This document shows positions 6,958-14,188 of a stretch of DNA of 19,116 nt, one piece after another. This DNA comes from Chloroflexota bacterium (GTDB taxonomy: Bacteria > Chloroflexota > Dormibacteria > CF-121). Where the stretch lies: positions 1-19,116 of the forward strand of contig VBEQ01000163.1 of the NCBI GenBank assembly GCA_005881235.1, read 5' to 3'. A program made the position numbers and the translations under genes. How positions within the stretch are numbered: position 1 is the stretch's first letter; every line of letters begins with the position of its first letter. A model generated the notes under the pieces. It searched no databases. It saw only the letters and a program-made list of their open reading frames with translations, and was not told where the DNA came from.

Positions 6958-9057
6958 ATTAGTTCGTTCTGCCCTGACTGCGGCGACGCGGTCAAGCCCG
7001 ACAGCCGATACTGCGCGGGCTGTGGCCGAGCCACCGCCCGAAGGAGCCGCCTGCGCTTTCGCTCCTGGATGGTGGCTCCCGCCGTCCTGCTCGCCGCTAT
7101 CCTCCTCGTCGTTCTTCCGGGCCTGTTGTACGTGTGGGCCGGCCTCCCCTCTACCGCCAATCTCAGCACCGCCCGCCTGCCTCTCTCGACCCGCATCTAC
7201 GACCGGACAGGGACCATCTTGCTGGCGGAGATCCACCAGGGCTCCGAGCGGCGCCGCATCGTACCACTGAAGCAGGTCGCGCCGGCGATGCAGCAGGCGA
7301 CCATCGCCGTCGAGGACCGTAGCTTTTATCAGCACGGCGGTCTGAACCTGCTGCGCACGGGCCAGGCCGGCCTGGATGACCTGCTGCATCTGCGTTTCAA
7401 CCAGGGCGGCAGCACGATCACGCAGCAGCTCGTCAAGAACCTCTACCTCTCGGAAGATCGGTCGGTCTTGCGCAAGCTGGACGAGGCGATCCTCGCGGTC
7501 GAGATCGAGCATCAGTACTCGAAGGCACAGATCCTCGAGGCATATCTCAATCGGATTTATTACGGCAATCGGTCATACGGGGTCGAAGCGGCGGCGCAGA
7601 CCTATTTCGGCAAACCCGCGAGCCAGTTGTCGCTAGCTGAGGCCAGCCTGCTCGCCGGCCTGCCGCAGGCGCCCACCGAGCTGGATCCCATCACGAACTT
7701 CAATGGGGCGAAGGCGCGCCAGCGCGTGGTGCTGGACGCGATGGTTCGCAACCACGCGATCACGCCGGCGCAGGCGGATTCCGCCTACGCGCAGAAGCTG
7801 ACCCCGCAGAAGGCCTCGACCGCGGACGACGTCAAGGCACCTGGCTTCGTGCACTGGGTCGCCGCGCAGTTGGAGAAGACCTATGGCGGGGAGCTGCTCA
7901 AGAACGGCGGATTGACCGTTATCACCTCGCTCGATTGGAACCTGCAGTCGATCGCCGAGCGTCAGGTGCGGGAGAAAGTCATGGCACTGCAGGGCCAGCA
8001 CGTGACGGACGGCGCCCTGGTTGCGCTCGATCCCAAGACCGGCGCGGTGCTCGCCATGGTCGGGTCAGCCGGCCCGGACGTGCCGGGCGGGCAGTACAAC
8101 ATGGCAATCACCCCGCGCCAGCCCGGCTCCGCCTTCAAGATCTTCACCTACACCGCCGCCATCGAGTCGGAGAAGTTCACCATGGGTTCCTGGGTGCTGG
8201 ACCAGCCGATCAACGTCCGGATGCCCGACGGCAGCACCTACACGCCGCACAACTACGACGGCTCGTATCACGGGTGGCAGCCCCTACCGTTCGCCCTGGG
8301 CAACTCGTTCAACATTCCCGCCGTCAAAGTCGAACTGGGCACGGGTACTGATCGGGTCGTCGACGTGGCGCGCCGCATGGGCCTGACGTCACTCAATCAG
8401 CCGGCCGGTAGCTATCAGCCGAGCCTGACGCTCGGCGGTTATGAAGTGCCGCTAATCGAGATGGCCGCCGGCGCCGGCACCCTGGCCGCCCAGGGCACCT
8501 ATGAACACCCGCAGCCGATCCTGCGGATCGCGGCGCACGACGGCAGCACCCTCTACCGTTTTGATCCAGCTCGCAACGGCAAGCCGGCGCTCAGCCCGCA
8601 GGTCAGCTTCATCATGGGGCAGATGCTGTCCGACGACCGGAATCGTTCCCTCGCCTTCGGCCGCAACAGCGATCTCACGATTCCGGGACATCATGTCGCC
8701 GCCAAGACCGGCACGACGAACGACTTCCGCGACAACCTGACCGTCGGCTTCACGCCCAATCTCGCCGTCGCCGTCTGGGTGGGGAACGCGGATCACACGC
8801 CGATGCGCAATGTCAGTGGCATCGTCGGCGCGGCTCCCATCTTCCACGGCTTCATGACCGCGGCGCTCAGCGGCCAGCCCGACAGCTGGTTTGCCGTTCC
8901 CGACGGATTGCACGCCGTGGACATGAACGGCTACACGGCCTACCTATTGCCCGGGAGTGAGCCGGTGGCGCAGTCGCAGCAACCGCCGGCCCCAGCCGGC
9001 TGCGACGTGGGTTGCGGCGGAGGTGGCCAGGGGCGAGGCCACAAGAAGCGCGGTTAA
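6958..9057 (+). CDS. Class A penicillin-binding protein with N-terminal zinc ribbon; apparent ATT start
   Basis: A bifunctional peptidoglycan transglycosylase/transpeptidase. The frame upstream of the first ATG (7069) encodes, in phase, a zinc ribbon (CPDC, ten residues, CAGC; Cys5, 8, 19, 22 counting from 6958), then an Arg-rich segment and a membrane helix right after Met38. No ATG, GTG or TTG occurs between the in-frame TAA at 6943 and 7069, so the ribbon needs a rare start; ATT at 6958 gives (M)SSFCPDCG. Numbering from Met 7069: GT51 domain with Glu82 in EDRSFYQHGG, GGSTITQQLVKN, and ILEAYLNRIYYGN; transpeptidase with Ser354/Lys357 (SAFK), Ser413-x-Asn415 and Lys546 (KTGTTNDF). The tail is Gly/Cys-rich (GCDVGCGGGG). 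If only ATG 7069 is used, the product is 662 residues and lacks the positive flank expected before the helix. Confidence 0.93.
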   Translation: MSSFCPDCGDAVKPDSRYCAGCGRATARRSRLRFRSWMVAPAVLLAAILLVVLPGLLYVWAGLPSTANLSTARLPLSTRIYDRTGTILLAEIHQGSERRRIVPLKQVAPAMQQATIAVEDRSFYQHGGLNLLRTGQAGLDDLLHLRFNQGGSTITQQLVKNLYLSEDRSVLRKLDEAILAVEIEHQYSKAQILEAYLNRIYYGNRSYGVEAAAQTYFGKPASQLSLAEASLLAGLPQAPTELDPITNFNGAKARQRVVLDAMVRNHAITPAQADSAYAQKLTPQKASTADDVKAPGFVHWVAAQLEKTYGGELLKNGGLTVITSLDWNLQSIAERQVREKVMALQGQHVTDGALVALDPKTGAVLAMVGSAGPDVPGGQYNMAITPRQPGSAFKIFTYTAAIESEKFTMGSWVLDQPINVRMPDGSTYTPHNYDGSYHGWQPLPFALGNSFNIPAVKVELGTGTDRVVDVARRMGLTSLNQPAGSYQPSLTLGGYEVPLIEMAAGAGTLAAQGTYEHPQPILRIAAHDGSTLYRFDPARNGKPALSPQVSFIMGQMLSDDRNRSLAFGRNSDLTIPGHHVAAKTGTTNDFRDNLTVGFTPNLAVAVWVGNADHTPMRNVSGIVGAAPIFHGFMTAALSGQPDSWFAVPDGLHAVDMNGYTAYLLPGSEPVAQSQQPPAPAGCDVGCGGGGQGRGHKKRG

Positions 9058-9440
9058 CTTCGTTCGCGGGTCGAGGTCGGCCCTGAAGACGGCGGCACAG
9101 CGCCGGCGCTCTTCATCGATTCGATTTGCTGCTTGAGCTCGGCAACCTGCCGTTCGAGGCTGGCGACCTGATCGCGAGTCGCGACCGGCATCGATGATCG
9201 CATGCCTTCCGACACACGCCGAGTCAGATCCTCGCCGCGGCGTCGGGAGCTTGCTGCGAAGTCTTCGAAGCGCCGGCGGCCCTCCTCGCGGCTGATCTGC
9301 CCCTGGTGCAACCAGGTCTCGACCAGGCGGTCGCCCTGCTCAAACGCCCAGCTGGCCGCGCCCAGCATGATGGTGAAGCCATCGCGGATCGCCTCTCGTA
9401 CGCGTTCGGTGCCCTCGGAATGCTGATGCTGTTCTGCCAT
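9054..9440 (-). CDS. Phasin-like coiled-coil protein (COG3937/PhaF-type)
   Basis: A 128-residue soluble helical protein. Residues about 15-50 (AIRDGFTIMLGAASWAFEQG then DRLVETWLHQGQISREEG) and the following REEGRRRFEDF pattern match the family annotated as polyhydroxyalkanoate synthesis regulator/phasin: a short helix, the ISREEG motif, a charged helix, then a heptad coiled coil (VASLERQVAELKQQIESM). Function as a granule protein is not established for this group, and no PHA synthase lies in the window. Its stop overlaps the penicillin-binding-protein stop tail to tail (shared TTAA). The start is ATG 9440 with no Shine-Dalgarno; TAAACT seven bases upstream suggests a leaderless transcript. 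Confidence 0.72.
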   Translation of the reverse strand: MAEQHQHSEGTERVREAIRDGFTIMLGAASWAFEQGDRLVETWLHQGQISREEGRRRFEDFAASSRRRGEDLTRRVSEGMRSSMPVATRDQVASLERQVAELKQQIESMKSAGAVPPSSGPTSTRERS

Positions 9441-9444
9441 GCGC

Positions 9445-9453
9445 TAAGTTTAG
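9445..9453. promoter_or_regulatory. Candidate two-way -10 element between divergent genes
   Basis: Only 21 bases separate the divergent starts at 9440 (-) and 9462 (+). The stretch TAAGTTTAG reads TAAGTT (9445-9450) on the plus strand and TAAACT (9453-9448) on the minus strand, both fitting TANNNT at 7-11 bases from the respective ATG. Any -35 contacts would lie in the opposite gene's coding sequence. Confidence 0.4.
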
Positions 9454-9461
9454 AGCGACCG

Positions 9462-9818
9462 ATGCCCATTTACGAGTATCGCTGCGCCGACTGCGGCAAG
9501 CGTCCCTCCATCTTCTTCAAGAGTCTCACGGCGGTCGAGACTTCGCCGGCCTGTCCCCTCTGCGGTGGCCGTCACCTCACCCGCCTGATCTCACGGACGG
9601 CCCAGGTCCTCTCCGAAGACAGCCGCCTGGACCGAATGAGCGATGGCGACCTCTCCGACGTCGATGAGAACGACCCCAAGAGCATGGCGCGCTGGGCGAA
9701 GAAGATGGGACAGCAGATGGGCGGCGACGAGCTTGGTGAAGACTTCGACCAGGTGGTCGGCGAGATGGAAGAGGCCGGGCCCGACGCTGCGACCAATATG
9801 GACGACGACGACCTGTGA
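9462..9818 (+). CDS. FmdB-type zinc-ribbon protein
   Basis: A 118-residue protein whose first 35 residues form the FmdB/CxxC-CxxC ribbon: MPIYEYRCADCGKR with Cys8 and Cys11, then Cys31 and Cys34 in CPLCGG. The second half is acidic and helical, ending in NMDDDDL. FmdB was first noted near formamidase genes as a putative regulator; the biochemical role of the family is unknown. The start is ATG 9462, fixed by the family's MPIYEY beginning; the open frame from 9306 is antisense to the phasin gene. The TGA overlaps the enolase GTG by four bases, so the two proteins are co-translated, though no link between FmdB and glycolysis is known to me. Confidence 0.88.
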   Translation: MPIYEYRCADCGKRPSIFFKSLTAVETSPACPLCGGRHLTRLISRTAQVLSEDSRLDRMSDGDLSDVDENDPKSMARWAKKMGQQMGGDELGEDFDQVVGEMEEAGPDAATNMDDDDL

Positions 9819-11101
9819 CCGCCGCCCGCGTCGCGCGCGTCCACGGCCGCGAGATCCTCGATTCGCGCGGGAATCCGACAGTCGAGGTCGACGTGGTCCT
9901 GGAGTCGGGGGAGCATGGTCGGGCGGCCGTCCCGTCAGGGGCATCCACCGGCGCCCACGAGGCCGTCGAGTTGCGCGACGGCGAGAAGAACCGCTACGGC
10001 GGCAAGGGCGTCCTCAAGGCGGTGGGCCACGTCAATGAGGAGATCGCCGCCGCGCTGCGCGGTGCGGACGCGACTGACCAGCGTGGCATCGACGAGCGGC
10101 TCATCAACCTCGACGGGACGGCGAACAAATCGCGGCTTGGTGCCAATGCCGTGCTGGGTGCCTCGCTGGCGGCCGCGCGAGCCGCCGCGCTCGCCGCCGG
10201 CCAGCCGCTCTATCGCTATCTCGCCGCGGGCGGCGAGCTCCGGATGCCGGTTCCGATGATGAACATCCTCAACGGGGGCCGGCATGCGCAGACGAAGGTC
10301 GACTTCCAGGAATTCATGGTGGTACCGGCCGGCGCCCCGAGCTTTTCCGAGGGCCTCCGCTGGGGAACCGAGGCCTTTCACGCCCTCAAGGAGATCCTTC
10401 ACGAACGCGGCCTGAGCACCGGGCAGGGCGACGAAGGTGGGTTCGCCCCCGAGCTCAGCGCTAACGAGGACGCCATGCGGCTGCTGGTCGACGCCATCGA
10501 GCGCAGCGGCCACCAGCCCGGCCGGGATCTCTTCATCGCCCTCGATCCCGCGGCATCGGAGTTCTACCGTGACGGCCGCTATGAGCTCGCCGGCGAGGGG
10601 CGCAGCCTGCAGCCCGGTGAGCTCATCGACCGCTGGGCCAGCTGGATCGACAAGTATCCGGTCATCTCCATCGAGGACGGCCTCGCCGAGGACGATTGGG
10701 AGGGTTGGCGGTTACTGACCAGCCGGCTGGGGAAGCGGGTGCAACTGGTTGGCGACGATATCTTCGTCACCAACGTCGTGCGCCTCCGCCGCGGCATCGA
10801 GACCGGCGTCGCCAACAGCATCCTCGTCAAGGTCAACCAGATCGGTACCTTGACCGAAACCCTGGAGACCATCGCCACGGCGCGCGGGGCCGGCTACTCC
10901 ACCGTGATCTCGCACCGATCGGGCGAGACCGAGGATACTTTCATCGCCGACCTGGCCGTCGCCACCGGGGCCGGCCAGATCAAAACGGGGGCGCCGTCAC
11001 GGTCGGAACGAGTCGCGAAGTACAATCGGCTCCTGCGGATAGAAGAAGAGGTGGGCCGAACCGCACCATACCCGAGGCGCGCCGCGTTCGTGCGTGTCTA
11101 G
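9815..11101 (+). CDS. eno: Enolase
   Basis: Enolase interconverts 2-phosphoglycerate and phosphoenolpyruvate. The 428 residues cover the whole family length and all key residues are present: the flexible loop SGASTGAHEA (39-48), Glu207 in GDEGGFAPE, magnesium ligands Asp244 (ALDPAAS), Glu287 (SIEDGLAEDDW) and Asp314 (LVGDDIFVTN), catalytic base Lys339 (LVKVNQIGT) and His367 with the following Arg-Ser in ISHRSGETEDT. The start is GTG 9815 inside a GTGA overlap with the FmdB-like gene. The last eight bases overlap the start of the UPF0182 gene, so three genes form one translational chain. Confidence 0.98.
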   Translation: MTAARVARVHGREILDSRGNPTVEVDVVLESGEHGRAAVPSGASTGAHEAVELRDGEKNRYGGKGVLKAVGHVNEEIAAALRGADATDQRGIDERLINLDGTANKSRLGANAVLGASLAAARAAALAAGQPLYRYLAAGGELRMPVPMMNILNGGRHAQTKVDFQEFMVVPAGAPSFSEGLRWGTEAFHALKEILHERGLSTGQGDEGGFAPELSANEDAMRLLVDAIERSGHQPGRDLFIALDPAASEFYRDGRYELAGEGRSLQPGELIDRWASWIDKYPVISIEDGLAEDDWEGWRLLTSRLGKRVQLVGDDIFVTNVVRLRRGIETGVANSILVKVNQIGTLTETLETIATARGAGYSTVISHRSGETEDTFIADLAVATGAGQIKTGAPSRSERVAKYNRLLRIEEEVGRTAPYPRRAAFVRV

Positions 11102-13928
11102 ACGCCCGCCGCGGGGATTTTTCGAGGGCGGCGAGTCGCCGTTTGGCCGCCTGCCCACCGAGCCCGGCTTCCCGACCATCCGCGTCTCCCGTCGGGGCGT
11201 CATCTGGATCACCATCCTTGCCGTCCTACTGCTGCTCCTCTTTCTTCTGAAGCCGTTCGCCACCTTCTACACCGACTATCTCTGGTTCCGGGCGCTGGGC
11301 TTTGGCGGCGTCTTCGGGACGCGCTTTGCGGCCCAGATCTGGTCCTTCTTCATCTTCGCCATCGTGTTCTGGGTGATCGGGGGGGCCAATGTCGTGCTGG
11401 CACTCAACGCCAACACCGGCAGGCGGCTGTCCTCGATCGGGATCCGGCAGCGCCCACTGACCGCGCCGTCCACCATCCTCGCCCTGCTCGTGGTCTTTCT
11501 CCTTGGACTCCTCTTCGGCCGGATCGCGTCCGGAGAATGGCAGACCATCCTCGCGTTCTTCAATCAGAAATCCTTCAACCTGCAGGATCCGATCTGGCAT
11601 CGGGATGTTTCGTTCTACGTCTTCACCCTCCCCTTCTACCGCCTGCTCTGGGGCTGGCTGCTGGGGGTGGTGATCCTCGTGATCCTGATGGTCGCCGGCA
11701 TCTACGCCTCGAGATCGGGCTTCCAGAGCCTGCAGCTGCCGCCCCGTGCGGTGCGCCACCTCTCGGTGCTTTCCGCCGTCTTTGCCGCGCTCTGGGCGGT
11801 CCATTACCAGCTCGACCTGTACGAACTGTTGTTGAGCAAGCGGGGTTTTGTCTACGGCGTCGGCTATGCGGATCTCGCGGCCCGCGTCCCGGCCTACTGG
11901 ATCATGACCGTGCTGATGGTGCTGATCACCGCCGGCCTCCTGATCAATGCCGTCGGCGCGCGCGCTACTCCCTTGGCGGCGGCCCTGGTCGTCTGGCTGG
12001 GCGCGGCGTTCATCCTCACCGTCGTTTTCCCCGGCATCGTCGAGCGGTTCCAGGTAGCGCCGAGCCAGCTCTCGCGGGAGACCCCCTACATCAAAAACGA
12101 AATCGACTTCACCCGCCAGGCGTACGGGCTATCCGATATCGCCGACCGCCCCTTCACCCCCAAGGACACGCTGACCGCGGACGCGGTGGCTCGCAATCCG
12201 CAGACGGTGCAGAACGCGCGGCTGTGGGACCCGCAGCTGGCGCTGCCGCAGACGCTGGAAAACATCCAGAGTTTGCGGACCTACTACCAGTTCTATCAGA
12301 ACGAGGTCGCGGTCGACCGCTACCAGCTCGGTGGCCAATATCTACAGCTGCTGCTCGCGGCCCGCGAGCTCAAGCCCGAAAACCTGCCGCCGGAAGTCAA
12401 GAACTGGGTCAACCTGAAGTTGCAGTACACCCACGGCTACGGGGTGGTCGCGGCCCGTGCCAACGAGGCCACCACCCAGGGCTATCCGGTCCTGACGCTC
12501 AAGGACATCCCGCCCGCCGGTGACCCGCCGGTCACCCAGGCGGGCATCTACTTCGGCAGGCACACCACGGATTACGTGCTGGCCGATTCGAAGCAGGCGG
12601 AGTTCGACTACCCGCTTGAGACCGACAAATTCACGCACTGGACGGGCAAGACAGGGGTGCCGCTGTCCTCGGGACTGCGCAGCCTGGCGTTCGCGGTCCG
12701 TTTCGGTGACATCAACCTCCTGATCAGTCCGCAGCTCACCGCCTCGACCCAGGTCCTCTTCAATCGCGCCGTCCAGGATCGAGTCGCGGCGCTCGCGCCA
12801 TTTCTCCGCTTCGACCAGGATCCCTACGTGGTGGTTGTCGACGGCCGGATTTACTGGATGCTGGACGGGTACACGGTGACCGACCACTTTCCCTACAGCG
12901 ACATGGCACCCGACGTCGCCGGTGCCTTCGCCAACGTCAACTACGCGCGCAACTCAGTCAAGGTCGTCGTCGATGCCTACGACGGCACCACGACCTTCTA
13001 CCAGATCGACCCCAAGGACGCGATCGCGAACACATACGGCGCGATCTTCCCGGGTCTGTTCAAGCCCTTCAGCCAGATGCCGCCCGGTCTTCAAGCGCAC
13101 ATACGGTATCCCCGCGACCTCTTTAATCTGCAGGCCGAACGATTTGCGCTCTTTCACATGACTGACCCCAGGGTCTTCTACACGCGGGAGGACCTCTGGA
13201 ATATCGCCAAGGAGAACCTGCAGCAGGCCGGCGGCCCCTCACCGATCCGGCCCTTCTTTGTCATCAGCCGGCTTCCCGGCGAGGCCAAAGAGGAATTCGT
13301 CACGATCCTGCCGTACACGCCGAACGGCAAGACCAACATGATCGCCTACCTGGCGGCGCGTTCGGATCCACCGGACTACGGAACCCTCTTCGATTTCCGC
13401 TTCCCCAAGGACAGCCTGGTGGTCGGCCCGCAGCAGGTGGAATCGAACATCGATCAAGCTCCGGTGATCAAGTCCCAATTTGCGCTGCTCAATGCGGCGG
13501 GGTCGACCGTCATCCGCGGCAACCTGCTGGTCCTGCCGATCGAGAATTCGCTGCTCTACATCGAGCCGATTTACCTGGAGGCGACCAACGTTCCGATTCC
13601 GCAGTTGAAGAAAGTGATCGCCGCAACCGGCCAGAACGTGGTGATGGAAGACACCCTTGACAAGGCGCTGGCGTCCCTGCTCGGACAGGCGACACCGACC
13701 ACGCCGTCCGGGCCCACGACACCACCGAGCGGCACTGTCGCGCAGTTGATCGCGTCCGCCAAGACGCATTACGACCAGGCCCAGACGGACCTGACCAAAG
13801 GCGATTTTGTCGGCTACGCGCAGGAGATCAAGACGGTTGGCGACATCCTGAAGCAGCTCGCCGCGCTTCAGCCGGCCAGCCCCGCGGCCAGCGGGTCCCC
13901 CAGGCCCTCTCCCAGCGCCTCGCCCTAA
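11094..13928 (+). CDS. UPF0182 family large membrane protein
   Basis: A 944-residue protein of the usual family size. About seven membrane helices lie in the first third (roughly residues 36-55, 82-104, 126-144, 182-206, 222-240, 266-288 and 292-313). A large, presumably external domain follows, with family-typical stretches NPQTVQNARLWDPQ, PDYGTLFDFRFPKDSLVVGP and STVIRGNLLVLPIENSLLYI. The C-terminus has a Thr/Pro-rich linker (TPTTPSGPTTPPSG), a short helical segment and a Ser/Pro-rich end. The function of the family is unknown. Start is GTG 11094, overlapping eno by eight bases. No intrinsic terminator with a T-run follows on this strand; the hairpin at 13940 faces the other way. Confidence 0.93.
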   Translation: MSRRPPRGFFEGGESPFGRLPTEPGFPTIRVSRRGVIWITILAVLLLLLFLLKPFATFYTDYLWFRALGFGGVFGTRFAAQIWSFFIFAIVFWVIGGANVVLALNANTGRRLSSIGIRQRPLTAPSTILALLVVFLLGLLFGRIASGEWQTILAFFNQKSFNLQDPIWHRDVSFYVFTLPFYRLLWGWLLGVVILVILMVAGIYASRSGFQSLQLPPRAVRHLSVLSAVFAALWAVHYQLDLYELLLSKRGFVYGVGYADLAARVPAYWIMTVLMVLITAGLLINAVGARATPLAAALVVWLGAAFILTVVFPGIVERFQVAPSQLSRETPYIKNEIDFTRQAYGLSDIADRPFTPKDTLTADAVARNPQTVQNARLWDPQLALPQTLENIQSLRTYYQFYQNEVAVDRYQLGGQYLQLLLAARELKPENLPPEVKNWVNLKLQYTHGYGVVAARANEATTQGYPVLTLKDIPPAGDPPVTQAGIYFGRHTTDYVLADSKQAEFDYPLETDKFTHWTGKTGVPLSSGLRSLAFAVRFGDINLLISPQLTASTQVLFNRAVQDRVAALAPFLRFDQDPYVVVVDGRIYWMLDGYTVTDHFPYSDMAPDVAGAFANVNYARNSVKVVVDAYDGTTTFYQIDPKDAIANTYGAIFPGLFKPFSQMPPGLQAHIRYPRDLFNLQAERFALFHMTDPRVFYTREDLWNIAKENLQQAGGPSPIRPFFVISRLPGEAKEEFVTILPYTPNGKTNMIAYLAARSDPPDYGTLFDFRFPKDSLVVGPQQVESNIDQAPVIKSQFALLNAAGSTVIRGNLLVLPIENSLLYIEPIYLEATNVPIPQLKKVIAATGQNVVMEDTLDKALASLLGQATPTTPSGPTTPPSGTVAQLIASAKTHYDQAQTDLTKGDFVGYAQEIKTVGDILKQLAALQPASPAASGSPRPSPSASP

Positions 13929-13933
13929 GTAAG

Positions 13934-13962
13934 AAAAAAGGCGCTTGCTCGAAGCAAGCGCC
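13934..13962 (-). terminator. Intrinsic terminator of the small peptide gene
   Basis: On the minus strand a perfect 10-bp stem (GGCGCTTGCT with AGCAAGCGCC, three-base loop; 13940-13962) is followed at once by TTTTTT (13939-13934). It lies 24 bases after the stop of the 26-codon ORF. On the plus strand the same hairpin is preceded, not followed, by the A-run, so it does not look like the main terminator of UPF0182, though it may block transcription both ways. Confidence 0.85.
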
Positions 13963-13986
13963 CATCCGAGTCCCCCGGAACCGCAG

Positions 13987-14067
13987 TTAGTGACCGCCTG
14001 GCATCGAATCGGCGACGGCGAGCACGAGGGCAGCGACAGCGACGAAAAAGGCGGCGATCCGGTTCAT
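13987..14067 (-). CDS. Small secreted-peptide gene (26 codons), candidate pheromone precursor
   Basis: An ATG at 14067 is preceded, six bases upstream, by a perfect AGGAGG (14074-14079). The product has a positively charged start (MNR), a hydrophobic run (IAAFFVAVAALVL) and Ala17-Val18-Ala19, a typical signal peptidase I site, then a seven-residue tail, DSMPGGH. It has its own promoter with a perfect TTGACA and its own terminator, giving a transcript of about 170 bases. It is divergent from an HTH-TPR regulator of RRNPP architecture, the arrangement seen for shp-rgg pairs. I know of no named homologue. Seen: the ORF and its signals. Inferred: export, cleavage and signalling. An alternative is a small membrane peptide without signalling role. 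Confidence 0.75.
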   Translation of the reverse strand: MNRIAAFFVAVAALVLAVADSMPGGH

Positions 14068-14084
14068 GAGCACCCTCCTGGGTT

Positions 14085-14160
14085 ACCGGGCGCTCCGACC
14101 GATTAGCCGGAATCTAACACCCGGTGCAATTTGGTGTCAATATACTTTCCGCAACCGGGT
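14085..14160. repeat. Three ACCGGG-type motifs at 34-35 base spacing, candidate operator
   Basis: ACCGGG occurs at 14085-14090 (+), 14120-14125 (on the minus strand) and 14154-14159 (+). The second and third sit in longer imperfect inverted arms, TAACACCCGGTGC (14115-14127) and GCAACCGGGTTTA (14151-14163). They bracket the -10 and -35 boxes of the peptide gene and lie just upstream of the regulator gene, where a divergent regulator would bind. In a GC-rich genome chance occurrence cannot be excluded. Confidence 0.35.
14111..14140 (-). promoter_or_regulatory. Promoter of the small peptide gene
   Basis: On the minus strand a perfect TTGACA (14135-14140) is followed after 18 bases by TAGATT (14111-14116), four of six to consensus; with 17-base spacing the box would be TTAGAT. 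Transcription would start near 14104, leaving a leader of about 36 bases with AGGAGG. Confidence 0.65.
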
Positions 14161-14176
14161 TTAGTGAAGCTATACT
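14141..14176 (+). promoter_or_regulatory. Two TATACT -10-like boxes before the HTH-TPR regulator
   Basis: TATACT occurs at 14141-14146 and again at 14171-14176, 30 bases apart. The nearer copy ends 12 bases before ATG 14189, giving a leader of about six bases; no Shine-Dalgarno is visible. The farther copy directly abuts the -35 of the divergent peptide gene. No good -35 is seen for either. Confidence 0.45.
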
Positions 14177-14188
14177 CATGGGCGTCGG

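Noticed and set aside
9306..9461. N-terminal extension of the FmdB-like protein from an ATG at 9306
   Set aside because: The family begins at MPIYEY (9462), and the extension is antisense to the phasin gene.
13934..13962. Terminator of the UPF0182 gene on the plus strand
   Set aside because: The T-run follows the hairpin only on the minus strand; on the plus strand the A-run comes before it.
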